Positions 16,066 through 24,081 of a stretch of 64,000 bases of DNA are shown here, piece after piece. The translations under genes were made by a program, and so were the position numbers. The DNA is from Pseudoxanthomonas sp. PXM03. GTDB lineage: Bacteria > Pseudomonadota > Gammaproteobacteria > Xanthomonadales > Xanthomonadaceae. Below the pieces are notes generated by a model. The model searched no databases and was not told the DNA's origin. It saw nothing but the letters and a program-made list of their open reading frames with translations. The stretch spans positions 558,001 through 622,000 of the forward strand of contig NZ_JACVAU010000002.1 in the NCBI RefSeq assembly GCF_014852005.1. Reading direction: 5' to 3'. Position 1 is the first letter of the stretch; every line of letters starts with the position of its first letter.

Positions 16066-16629
16066 CTAGGGCTGCGACCTGAGCTTCGCCGCCCGGTACT
16101 GCCCCTTGTCGCCGGCACGCGGCCCGGCCGGATCGGCGTTGGTGCAGACCACACCCCCGCAGATCACCGCATCCGAGGCATAGAAGGCCTGCACGACCGG
16201 CACGGCGTGTTCATAGCGCTGGAGCTCGTCTTTCGTGGCGGACAGTTCGCGTCGGTAGTAGCCCAGCACCGTCCAGGCCACCAACAGCACCAGCAAGAGG
16301 GTGGTGCCGATGGCAACAAGCCACAGCCACACCGTTCTGCCCACGCTGCGCAGCTGCGCGGACGTGGCGGATACGGCATGGCCGTACTCGGCGGCAACGG
16401 GAGAAACCGCTTCACGGGCATCCCGCGCAATCCGCGTGCCCGCGCCCTCGACGACAGCGGCGACATCGCGGCGGAACTGGCCTGCTTCCTGCCGCAACGA
16501 CTGTACTTGCTCCGTGATCGTCGCACTCATGCGCGCCTCGCGCTGGACCATTTCGGCACGCAGCAGCATCAGCGCCTTGATGGCATCCGATGGTGTGGCG
16601 GCAGCCGGCACCGTATTGACGTCGTCCAT
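16066..16629 (-). CDS. MobB/relaxation-protein-like membrane protein
   Basis: A 187-aa protein with a strong AGGAGG four bases before the ATG at 16629. The N-terminal half is a long amphipathic helix (about 18-95, rich in Ala, Glu, Arg), followed by one transmembrane segment (about 100-125, WLWLVAIGTTLLLVLLVAW) and a small domain with Cys: AVICGGVVCTNAD and KGQYRAAKLR. This arrangement recalls the IncQ plasmid MobB-type relaxation proteins, which sit in the membrane and help a type IV secretion system. It lies about 50 bases downstream of the T4SS effector gene on the same strand, supporting a T4SS link. The assignment is tentative. Confidence 0.6.
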   Translation of the reverse strand: MDDVNTVPAAATPSDAIKALMLLRAEMVQREARMSATITEQVQSLRQEAGQFRRDVAAVVEGAGTRIARDAREAVSPVAAEYGHAVSATSAQLRSVGRTVWLWLVAIGTTLLLVLLVAWTVLGYYRRELSATKDELQRYEHAVPVVQAFYASDAVICGGVVCTNADPAGPRAGDKGQYRAAKLRSQP

Positions 16630-16680
16630 GACACCTCCTTCTTCTCGACTTCCGTGTGGATGGGATCTTCAGATGATCAG

Positions 16681-18117
16681 CTAGCGCGCCATCTGCCGGT
16701 CCTGGGCCTGGGCCTGCTCGGCGGCCTGGTGCTGGGAGAGCCATTGGTCTCCCTGTGCTTCCATGTGCCGGCCTTCTGCGGAGCGTGCAAAATCGGTTGC
16801 CGCTCGATCGGCGGCCGCGCTATCGCCTGACAGGATGGCCGCGAGGTAGTTGTCCACCATCAATTCATTGAATGGCCCGGGCAGGTCGCGATGCGTGCCC
16901 TGACGCTGATCCACTTCCCGGTCTCGCGGTTGCTGCGGTTGTGGGGCGTCCTGTAGCTCTCTGCGACGCACCACTTCGGTCGCTTCCTGCAGCCCTTGTT
17001 CCACCGCCCGGGAATTGATCGCGTCGCGGGTACGTTCATCGGCCAATCCGTTCGCGGGAGCAATGCCCGCGCCGTCCTGGAATCGGCGAACGACCTCCAA
17101 GGTGGCGTTGTCGTAGCTGCGACTGATGGCCAACGGCCGCCCATTGCTTCCGCGAAAGCCGAGCCCCTGCAACTGCTCCTGCAACTCGGCGACCGCATCG
17201 CCACGCTCACCGGGGCCGAGAACCCCATCGTTCAACGGCCCGTGTAAATCCATGATGGTCTTGAGCCGGAAGTCTGGATTGGCCCGCAAGACATCGCCTC
17301 GGATCCGGTCGAACAATGCCTGATCCACCGTTCCGGTCAGCGGGTCGATTCCCGCCGTGCGCTGGTAGGTGCTCACGGCCTGTTCGGTCGAACGCCCGAA
17401 GTCGCCGTCTGGAGACAATCTCTGGCCCGCTGCATTCGTAATGTTCAAAGCGGCAAGGTACTGCTGCAGTTCGAACGCGCGCGCGTTGGCGTCACCACGC
17501 TGAAGCGGCGTATCGGCCTGGCGCGCTTCCGGCACCGGCGTCAAATCGACGCCATGACGTTGGACTGAGGTGACCAGATCGTCTACACCCTGCTCCCAAT
17601 TCCGTGCGAGTGCGGCGACATCAGCGGCCCGGTCGGTGCCGTTCACGATCCTTCGGGCGTTTAGATAGTCGACAGTGTCGGCAGTGATGTAGTCGTCCAG
17701 TCCGCGCCCTGTGAACAGGCCGTCACGCATGCCGACAACGAGGACCCTGGAAGCTACTTCCGGTTCCGCTGCGAGGACGGGTTCACGCGCCAGCTCGTCG
17801 CCTCGCCCAAGCGATCCACCGACGTGCTGGTAGTTCCGCCAATGGGTGAGGTGTGCGTAACCACGGCCGAAGTATTCCTCGCCGCCCATGTAACCGTCTT
17901 GCTCATTGCCTTCATAGCCCTTTCGCGCCGCTTGCTTGCGACCGTGCACCTCTTCGGGGCTGGTGAAGTTCTGGCTTTCGTGCTCTGCGGTCGCCAATAC
18001 GTAGGCGATCTGACGTTCATCCGTGACCCCCTCTTCCATACAGGTCCGCACGATCAGACGAACCGCCTGGTCGCGGGTGATCGGGGAAACTGCACTGCGT
18101 CCGTATCCATCGCTCAT
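16681..18117 (-). CDS. T4SS antibacterial effector, GH19 plus PG-binding domains
   Basis: A 478-aa protein resembling the Xanthomonas effector XAC2609. Residues 10-185 are a GH19 lysozyme-like domain: AYVLATAEHES with catalytic Glu candidate(s) at 45-47, and YFGRGYAHLTHWRNY (83-97). Two peptidoglycan-binding domains follow at about 213-270 and 305-370 (LQQYLAALNI, VAELQEQLQG). The C-terminus (about 410-478) has the Gln-rich tail (QHQAAEQAQAQDRQ) seen in XVIPCD secretion-signal domains of Xanthomonadales type IV effectors. The ATG at 18117 overlaps the stop of the lipoprotein gene (ATGA), which fixes the start. It would be injected into rival bacteria to cut peptidoglycan. Confidence 0.85.
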   Translation of the reverse strand: MSDGYGRSAVSPITRDQAVRLIVRTCMEEGVTDERQIAYVLATAEHESQNFTSPEEVHGRKQAARKGYEGNEQDGYMGGEEYFGRGYAHLTHWRNYQHVGGSLGRGDELAREPVLAAEPEVASRVLVVGMRDGLFTGRGLDDYITADTVDYLNARRIVNGTDRAADVAALARNWEQGVDDLVTSVQRHGVDLTPVPEARQADTPLQRGDANARAFELQQYLAALNITNAAGQRLSPDGDFGRSTEQAVSTYQRTAGIDPLTGTVDQALFDRIRGDVLRANPDFRLKTIMDLHGPLNDGVLGPGERGDAVAELQEQLQGLGFRGSNGRPLAISRSYDNATLEVVRRFQDGAGIAPANGLADERTRDAINSRAVEQGLQEATEVVRRRELQDAPQPQQPRDREVDQRQGTHRDLPGPFNELMVDNYLAAILSGDSAAADRAATDFARSAEGRHMEAQGDQWLSQHQAAEQAQAQDRQMAR

Positions 18118-18974
18118 CGACTTGGTTCTCCTTCCAGTTTCATCCATGAATCATCGAAGATTTCTTCACCCTCCAGGGCATGCTCGCCGCAGGTGGTGTA
18201 GTCCCTGCTCGCCAACAACTCCGCTGTGCTGCCACGAACGCCGATCACCTTTTCGCCTCGATCGCATGGCCCGCTGCGATACCAGGCAAACAGGCGACCA
18301 TCGACGATGCGCGACAGGGAATGCCACTCCATCAGCTTCGCCAACCCCTTGTTCTCCACGAGGCGACGGGGCCCCGCGTCATACAGAAAGTAGGTGTAAG
18401 ACGGATCGCCATAGGTGCCGTCGGAGCCACTCCAGACGACAAGATCTTCGTATCCGTCGTCGTTGATGTCGGACAGCATGATGCCGTGCCAACCCTCGGC
18501 GAACCCTTTGTCCAGGGATCCGCGATAGCCGGTCTCATCAGGACTGTCGGGCGGGATTGCCCTAGGAAGCCAGACTTCCGGCAGTAGCAGCGTCTGACGG
18601 CGTAACGTCGGAGTCGAAACAGTCACACGGGCGTTGCTGCATATCAGCTTGCTGATCATCCGGCTGGAACAACCATCCGACTCCAGGGTGATCACTGCAT
18701 CACCAAGGCGCATCTCCATGAACCCGTTGTCGTCGGGCATGTCCTTGGCGTGAATCTGCTCCACCATGGACCGCTGGATGCTATCGGATCGCAACTTCGA
18801 CCCGCCCTGACAGCCCGAAAGTATCGCGAGAAGAAGCACGCTCAAGAAGAGCTCTCGCCAGCATCCGTAGCGCTGCATCTGGTCGTCGCGCTCTTGCCGA
18901 AATGGCTCGACTACCCGGCACGCCGACGCGCGGATGTCGATAGCCATGTCAATGACCGGATAGTGATTCGTCAT
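18114..18974 (-). CDS. Immunity lipoprotein (XAC2610-like) for the GH19 effector
   Basis: A 286-aa product from ATG 18974, which has AGGAGG five bases upstream. A lipobox LSGC (Cys55) follows a hydrophobic core FLSVLLLAIL. A shorter start at 18878 would give a normal-length signal but has a poor ribosome site. The mature protein has a calcium-type loop MLSDINDDGYEDLVVWSG (residues 167-184) and later VDGRLFAWYRSG, as in XAC2610, the periplasmic inhibitor of XAC2609. It should be a periplasm-facing lipoprotein protecting the cell from its own or kin effector. It is translationally coupled (ATGA) to the effector. Confidence 0.8.
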   Translation of the reverse strand: MTNHYPVIDMAIDIRASACRVVEPFRQERDDQMQRYGCWRELFLSVLLLAILSGCQGGSKLRSDSIQRSMVEQIHAKDMPDDNGFMEMRLGDAVITLESDGCSSRMISKLICSNARVTVSTPTLRRQTLLLPEVWLPRAIPPDSPDETGYRGSLDKGFAEGWHGIMLSDINDDGYEDLVVWSGSDGTYGDPSYTYFLYDAGPRRLVENKGLAKLMEWHSLSRIVDGRLFAWYRSGPCDRGEKVIGVRGSTAELLASRDYTTCGEHALEGEEIFDDSWMKLEGEPSR

Positions 18975-19001
18975 GTTGCCCTCCTGGCTGTTGGTGCGTC
19001 C

Positions 19002-19447
19002 TCAGTCGAGGTATCTGTCAGCGCTACTGTCGCACCGCCGACCGAAAACCGGTGGACGCGATGATCGGCATGGCCAGAGCGTGGCGGGTACTGTTTCGTG
19101 CAGCTTCATGCGCCTCCCGTTCCAGACCAGAAATCCGAAGTGCGCAACGCTCCCGGCTCCCCAGTACTGATCCTTGAATGCGCGCGGATCCGATGCCGGC
19201 ATATCGGGTGGCACATACTCGCCCTCCTGCACGGGGCGCCCATCGCGCTACCGTCGCAGTCCGCACCGACTTCCATGGCGAAACCAGTGGATTCGCGACG
19301 CTCGGCCCTCCCAGCCTCCGATACGCCTAAACGGAAATCCGTCAGCTCTTCTGAAGATTCAGAACCAGACGCCCCCGAGGACCTGCAGGCTGCTATTGGC
19401 AGCACTAGAGCCAAACCTGTCAATACGGCGAAGAACTTGAGTAACAC
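19002..19447 (-). pseudogene. Frameshifted lipoprotein gene
   Basis: A GTG at 19447 has a perfect AGGAGG seven bases upstream. It opens a signal peptide (LKFFAVLTGLALVLPIAAC, Cys21 as lipobox). The reading continues through TDFRLGVSEAGRA and VGADCDGS in one frame. Near 19230 the protein-like sequence moves to another frame, reading QEGEYVPPDMPASDPRAFKD and then SVAHFGFLVWNGRRMKLHET, and ends at 19002. The first frame alone ends at 19106 in a tail that looks like noise. A one-base loss (or a sequencing error) explains this. It lies directly upstream of the immunity gene and may be a second, decayed immunity-type lipoprotein. Confidence 0.6.
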
Positions 19448-19607
19448 GCTACAACCTCCTGTCGAGCGAAACTCCCGTACTGGCATTTTTCGGAAATGCT
19501 CTGAGTTCATTGCCGAGCTTCCTAGATACACCAATTTCTCGATGAAAGCACTTGTCCGCTCTCACACACATGGCGCCTTCTGAATGTCTTCTCACATAAA
19601 CAAAAAA

Positions 19608-19629
19608 AACCCCGGCCAAAGCCGGGGTT
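19608..19629 (-). terminator. Rho-independent terminator of the S8 protease gene
   Basis: A stem AACCCCGGC / GCCGGGGTT with a four-base loop is followed on the minus strand by a run of eight T. It lies 39 bases after the subtilase stop. The 160 bases between it and the lipoprotein pseudogene hold nothing I recognise. Confidence 0.9.
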
Positions 19630-19667
19630 CTTCCTGCACCTCCCTGTGCTCCCCTCGGGGGCAATCC

Positions 19668-21458
19668 TCAGAAGGTGATGCTCCAACTGTTGATGTAGCC
19701 GGTGTCGATGCTGGCACGGTCGCGCGCACGCAGGCTCCAGTTGCCGTTGAGCGCTTCGCTGGACAGGTTCACCGTGTAGGTGGTGTTGATGTTGTCGGCG
19801 CTGCCGCCGCTGCGGTTATGCAGCACGTACACCGAACCATCCGGTGCGACCAAGTCCACGATCAGGTCACCGATGTAGGTGTGCACGATGTTGACTGCGA
19901 CTTGCGCGTTGCTTGGCGCGTTGCCCGTGCGGCCGGATACGGCGATGGTGCTGGTTACACCGGTCGTGTTGTTATCGGGAATGCTGACATCGGTGCCGTT
20001 GGTGTAGGTCTGCGTGCCGCCGCCCGGCGGCGTGCCGCCCTGCGCCGCCACCACCGCGCCATCGGCGTTGGCGATGCCCGCACCGCAACCGCCCGAGCAT
20101 GTGCCCGGCAGTGCGCGCGCCGTGCTCTTCAACATGCTTTCCACCTGTGCTGGCGTAAGCGGTGAAGGCGCGGCGGCCTGCATCAGCGCCACTACGCCCG
20201 CCACGTGCGGCGCCGCCATCGACGTGCCGTTGTACGACGCGTAGCTGGCACTGCCGGCGGTGGTGGTGCCGGTGTTGAGCGTGGACAGGATGCTCGCGCC
20301 CGGCGCGGAGATGTCGATGCCGGTGCCGTAGTTGGAGAAGCTGGCGCGCGAACCGGCCGACGTGGTGGCCGCTACGGCGACCACGTTCGGGCAGTTCGCC
20401 GGCACGGCGCTGGACACGTTGGTGTTGCTGTTGCCGGCCGCCACCACCACCGTGGTGCCACGGCCGACGGCGCCGTTGATGGCGTTCTGGTACGTGGCCG
20501 AGCAGGTACCGCCGCCACCCAGGGACATGTTGATCACTTCAGCGGGATTGGCGTTGGCGGGAATGCCGCTGACCGTGCCGCCCGAGGCCCAGGTGATGGC
20601 GTCGGCGATGTCGGAGGTCAGGCCACCGCAGCGGCCCAGCACGCGCACCGGTACCACCTTGGCGCCGAACGCGGTGCCGGCCACGCCGGTGGCGTTGTTC
20701 GTCACCGCCGCGACCGTGCCGGCCACGTGGGTGCCGTGCCAACTGGAGTTGGTCACCGGCGAGCCGGCATAGCACTCGCCTGCGACGGGATTCCAGTCGC
20801 CTTCGTCGTTCGGGTTGGAATCGCGGCCGTTGCCATCGCGCGACACGAAGGTGTCGCTGATGAAATCGTAGCCCGGCAGGATGTTCGCGTTGAGGTCGGC
20901 GTGATTGGTGATGCCGGTGTCGATGACGGCCACCACCACGCCCGCACCGGTGGACTTGTCCCAGGCAGGCCGCACGTTGATGCCCGAGGTGGTGGTGCCG
21001 AAGCCCCACTGCTCGGAGAAGCGCGTGTCGTTCGGTGTCAGCAATGCGTACATGCGCTGGTCGACTTCGACGTATTCCACGTTCGGATCGGCCGCCAGCT
21101 GGCGCATCAGCGATTCGGCCTCCACCCGGTCCAGCTTGCGGTCGGCGCGCACGACGTCCGCACCACCCGCTGCCAGGCGGCGCAGCTTCTGCAGGCCCAG
21201 CGCACGGCCACCGCGCTTGGCCACCCCGGTGCTGGCGGCCGTGCTCAGCGAGCGCTGCAACTGCGATGCATCACCGCTTTCGGCACTGCCATCGCGGTAT
21301 TTCACGATGAAACGATCGTAGCCGCCGGGTTCTTCCACTTGCAGACCGCTCATGTCCACACGACCCGCCATCGCAGGCAACGCATACAACGAGGCGATCA
21401 CGGCCGACGACAGGCACAGGAGGCGGAGGCACGAACCACGCTTTGCAATTGCAGACAT
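19668..21458 (-). CDS. Secreted S8 subtilase with C-terminal P domain
   Basis: A 596-aa secreted serine protease. ATG 21458 follows AGGGAGAG. Residues 1-31 are the signal peptide (ALPAMA end). An inhibitor_I9-like propeptide spans about 45-140 (YDRFIVKYRDGS, VEYVEVDQRM). The catalytic domain holds Asp180 (VAVIDTGI), His241 (HGTHVAGT), oxyanion Asn343 (AAGN) and Ser413 (NGTSMAAPHVAG). Several Cys pairs (229/277, 319/356, 454/458) could form disulfides. A glycine-rich linker leads to a P/proprotein-convertase domain (about 485-596, DVSIPDNNTTGVTSTIAVSG, VYVLHNRSGGSADN). It is a typical Xanthomonadaceae extracellular protease, probably exported by Sec and type II secretion. Confidence 0.93.
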   Translation of the reverse strand: MSAIAKRGSCLRLLCLSSAVIASLYALPAMAGRVDMSGLQVEEPGGYDRFIVKYRDGSAESGDASQLQRSLSTAASTGVAKRGGRALGLQKLRRLAAGGADVVRADRKLDRVEAESLMRQLAADPNVEYVEVDQRMYALLTPNDTRFSEQWGFGTTTSGINVRPAWDKSTGAGVVVAVIDTGITNHADLNANILPGYDFISDTFVSRDGNGRDSNPNDEGDWNPVAGECYAGSPVTNSSWHGTHVAGTVAAVTNNATGVAGTAFGAKVVPVRVLGRCGGLTSDIADAITWASGGTVSGIPANANPAEVINMSLGGGGTCSATYQNAINGAVGRGTTVVVAAGNSNTNVSSAVPANCPNVVAVAATTSAGSRASFSNYGTGIDISAPGASILSTLNTGTTTAGSASYASYNGTSMAAPHVAGVVALMQAAAPSPLTPAQVESMLKSTARALPGTCSGGCGAGIANADGAVVAAQGGTPPGGGTQTYTNGTDVSIPDNNTTGVTSTIAVSGRTGNAPSNAQVAVNIVHTYIGDLIVDLVAPDGSVYVLHNRSGGSADNINTTYTVNLSSEALNGNWSLRARDRASIDTGYINSWSITF

Positions 21459-21786
21459 CAGACTCTCCCTCAAAGGTTGAAAGCCGCGAATGCGGCAAAA
21501 GCCCGGTCGAGGGCGCATGGCTGGCACGGGAGGGGGTGGACGGGCGGTTGCGTTCGACCGGGTACACGACCACGCAGTGCGTGGCGCATCCAGAAACTAG
21601 CGGAGCGCGACCCGATGAATCAGCGATGAAAGACACACTTCGCGACAGCATGTTGCAAACGTAATCGTTGGGCTACACGCATGTAGCGAAGTCACCGGTG
21701 GACAGCGACGCGTAGATTCATTTACGTGGTGGAGGCGTGAGGGTGCGCGAATTTTTTATTCGCAGCAGCGCGGTCTCCCTACGCAA
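21459..21786. other. Intergenic region upstream of the subtilase gene
   Basis: A gene-free stretch of 328 bases between the subtilase start and the ilvE terminator. It must hold the subtilase promoter, on the minus strand, but I see no convincing -35/-10 pair. A small AT-rich hairpin GCGAATTTTTTATTCGC lies at 21747-21763. No gene is supported. Confidence 0.5.
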
Positions 21787-21812
21787 AAAAGCCCGCTTTT
21801 CAGCGGGCTTTT
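21787..21812 (-). terminator. Rho-independent terminator of ilvE
   Basis: The stem AAAAGCCCGCT / AGCGGGCTTTT with a short T-rich loop lies 20 bases after the ilvE stop, flanked by A and T runs on both sides, so it could act in both directions. Confidence 0.9.
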
Positions 21813-21832
21813 CATCGACCGGGCGGCGAGGA

Positions 21833-22939
21833 TCAATCGCGCAGCTTCACCAGCCAGCCATGGCGATCCGGAAGGCGCCCGTACTGGATGTCGGTCAGTT
21901 CCTTGCGGATGCCCATCGTCACTTCACCTGCTGGCGCACCGATGTCGCCCACGGCGAAATCCTTGCCCTTCAACTGGCCGATCGGCGTGATGACGGCGGC
22001 GGTGCCGCAGGCGAACACTTCACTGATGTCGCCCGATGCCACGCCCTGCTTCCATTCATCGATGGAGACCTTGCGCTCTTCCACCGCATGGCCGCGGTCG
22101 CGCGCGATCTGCAGGATGCTGGAGCGGGTGATGCCCTCCAGGATGCTGCCGGAGAGTTCCGGGGTGACGATGCGGCCATCCTTGTACACCAGGAACACGT
22201 TCATGCCGCCGAGTTCTTCCAGGTACTTGCCCTCGACCGGGTCGAGGAAGAGCACCTGCGAGCAACCCTGCGCCTGCGCTTCCTGCTGCGGCAGCAGCGA
22301 CGCGGCATAGTTGCCACCGCACTTCGCGGCCCCGGTGCCGCCCTTGGCGGCACGCGCATAGTCCTCGGAAAGCCAGATGGACACCGGCGCCACGCCCTTG
22401 GCGAAGTACGCGCCGGCCGGGCTGGCGATGACGTAGTAGCCGGCTTCCTGCGCCGCGCGCACGCCGAGGAAGGCTTCGGTGGCGATCATGAAGGGGCGGA
22501 AGTACAGGCTCGTCTCCGGCGCCGACGGCACCCACGCGTGATCGACCGCGACCAGCTGGCGCAGCGACTCCACGAACTCGGACACCGGCAACTGGGGCAA
22601 TGCCAGGCGCGCCGCCGAACGCTGCAGGCGCGCGCCATTGGCGTCGGGGCGGAAGGTCCAGATGGAGCCATCGGCATGCCGGTAGGCCTTGATGCCTTCG
22701 AAGATCTCCTGCCCGTAATGCAGCACCGAGGCGGCCGGATCCAACGACAGCGGACCGTAGGCACGCACTTCGGCGTCATGCCAGCCATGCGCCTTGTCCC
22801 ACGTGATGGAGACCATGTGGTCGGTGAAATGCAGGCCGAACCCGGGGCTGGCGAGGATGGCGTCGCGCTCGACGGACGACTTGGCGTTCGCGGCGGCGTT
22901 CACGCGGTAGGTCAACGGGGTGGCGTTCATGACGTTCAT
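21833..22939 (-). CDS. ilvE: Branched-chain amino acid aminotransferase
   Basis: A 368-aa class IV PLP aminotransferase making or degrading Leu, Ile and Val. The PLP lysine is in AAKCGGNYAASLLPQ, preceded by the family segments FEGIKAYRHADGSIWTFRP and SLYFRPFMIATEAFLGV. The phosphate-binding end FACGTAAVITPIGQL is present. Length fits the longer bacterial/eukaryotic type of BCAT. The start at 22939 has GGAAGGAAG close upstream; Met4 is an alternative. sufT follows upstream on the same strand 48 bases away. Confidence 0.93.
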   Translation of the reverse strand: MNVMNATPLTYRVNAAANAKSSVERDAILASPGFGLHFTDHMVSITWDKAHGWHDAEVRAYGPLSLDPAASVLHYGQEIFEGIKAYRHADGSIWTFRPDANGARLQRSAARLALPQLPVSEFVESLRQLVAVDHAWVPSAPETSLYFRPFMIATEAFLGVRAAQEAGYYVIASPAGAYFAKGVAPVSIWLSEDYARAAKGGTGAAKCGGNYAASLLPQQEAQAQGCSQVLFLDPVEGKYLEELGGMNVFLVYKDGRIVTPELSGSILEGITRSSILQIARDRGHAVEERKVSIDEWKQGVASGDISEVFACGTAAVITPIGQLKGKDFAVGDIGAPAGEVTMGIRKELTDIQYGRLPDRHGWLVKLRD

Positions 22940-22987
22940 CTCTTCCTTCCTGACGGTTCTGCATAACGGGTGGGAGTCGCGCGGGAC

Positions 22988-23539
22988 TCAGAGCATGCCG
23001 GTCTCGAGCTTGGCGGCATCGGACATCATGTGGCGGCCCCACGGCGGGTCGAAGACCAGTTCGACATCGGCGTCGGCGACGGTGGGGATCATCTCCAGCT
23101 TGCTGCGCACGTCATCCACCAGGATCTCGCCCATGCCGCAGCCGGGGGCGGTCAGCGTCATCTTGACCTCCACGTCGCGCTGGCCGTCGTCGCGCTTGCT
23201 GAGGTTGGCTTCGTACACCAGACCCAGGTCGACGATATTGAACGGGATCTCGGGGTCGAAGCAGGTGCGCAGCTGGTTCCACACCAGCGCCTCGACCTCT
23301 TCGTCGCTGGCGTTGTCGGGCAGCGACAGCGGCTCGGTGGGCTCCTTGCCGATGGCATCCGCATCCTTGCCGGCAATGCGGAACAGGTTGCCTTCCACGA
23401 AAACGGTATAGCTGCCGCCCAGCGCCTGGGTGATGTAGCCATAGCTGCCGGCCGGCAGGGTGACGAGCTCCCCTTGCGGCACCAGGACGGCGGCGCAATC
23501 GCGGGAGAATTGGACGGGTTCGCTGCTGCGGGAGTACAT
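22988..23539 (-). CDS. sufT: Fe-S cluster assembly protein SufT
   Basis: A 183-aa MIP18/DUF59-family protein helping Fe-S protein maturation. The N-terminal extension typical of SufT (VLVPQGELVTLPAGSYGYIT) precedes the DUF59 core with FDPEIPFNIVDLGLVYEANL, the TAPGCGMGEILVDDV motif with its conserved Cys, and the ending VELVFDPPWGRHMMSDAAK. ATG 23539 gives a normal start; an in-frame TTG at 23575 would add 12 residues. A TACAAT -10-like hexamer lies at about 23582-23587 on the minus strand. No other suf gene is near. Confidence 0.9.
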   Translation of the reverse strand: MYSRSSEPVQFSRDCAAVLVPQGELVTLPAGSYGYITQALGGSYTVFVEGNLFRIAGKDADAIGKEPTEPLSLPDNASDEEVEALVWNQLRTCFDPEIPFNIVDLGLVYEANLSKRDDGQRDVEVKMTLTAPGCGMGEILVDDVRSKLEMIPTVADADVELVFDPPWGRHMMSDAAKLETGML

Positions 23540-23649
23540 GCCGGACCAGATGGGGGCGCGCGTGGGGCGCTGCAAGGCGTCCTATTGTAGCCCCCGCACC
23601 CCTGCGGCTGCGTCCAGGCCGTATCCTTGGCGGCCCTTCCGGAGTCTCC

Positions 23650-24063
23650 ATGCCCCCTGCCCCGCGTCGCACCCACCGTTGGCTGCTCCCCTCGATGCTC
23701 CTGCTGGGCGGCGGCAGCGTGGTGCTGATCTGGGTGATGCTGGCGCTCTACCTGCAGCGACAGGCCGGCTGGATGGCGCTGCTCGCGGCGGTCGACGTGG
23801 TGCTGGTGCTGCGCCTTGCCGGCATGCGCCCGGGCGCCTGGCGCGCCCTTCTCGGTGCGCTGGTGACCGCCGTGATCTGCCTGCTGGCACTGTGGAGCAT
23901 TTCCGCTACCCAGATGGGCCTCTCGTTCGGCCTCGATCCGTGGGACTCCCTGCTGCGGCTGGGCTTTCACCACGCATGGACACTGGTGACGCTGACCACG
24001 ACCCCGCTCGATGTGGCCGCTCTCGCGGCGGCCCCCCTCCTGGCCGCGTGGTGGGCGCGCTGA
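23650..24063 (+). CDS. Small integral membrane protein of unknown function
   Basis: A 137-aa hydrophobic protein with about four membrane segments (residues 12-35, 40-57, 63-85 and 118-135). The N-terminus MPPAPRRTHRW is positively charged, so it is probably cytoplasmic. The middle loop QMGLSFGLDPWDSLLRLGFH stands out but matches no family I know. It stands alone on the plus strand between sufT (divergent) and pntB (convergent, 18 bases). Confidence 0.6.
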   Translation: MPPAPRRTHRWLLPSMLLLGGGSVVLIWVMLALYLQRQAGWMALLAAVDVVLVLRLAGMRPGAWRALLGALVTAVICLLALWSISATQMGLSFGLDPWDSLLRLGFHHAWTLVTLTTTPLDVAALAAAPLLAAWWAR

Positions 24064-24081
24064 CCGGCCGGAGGGACCGGT

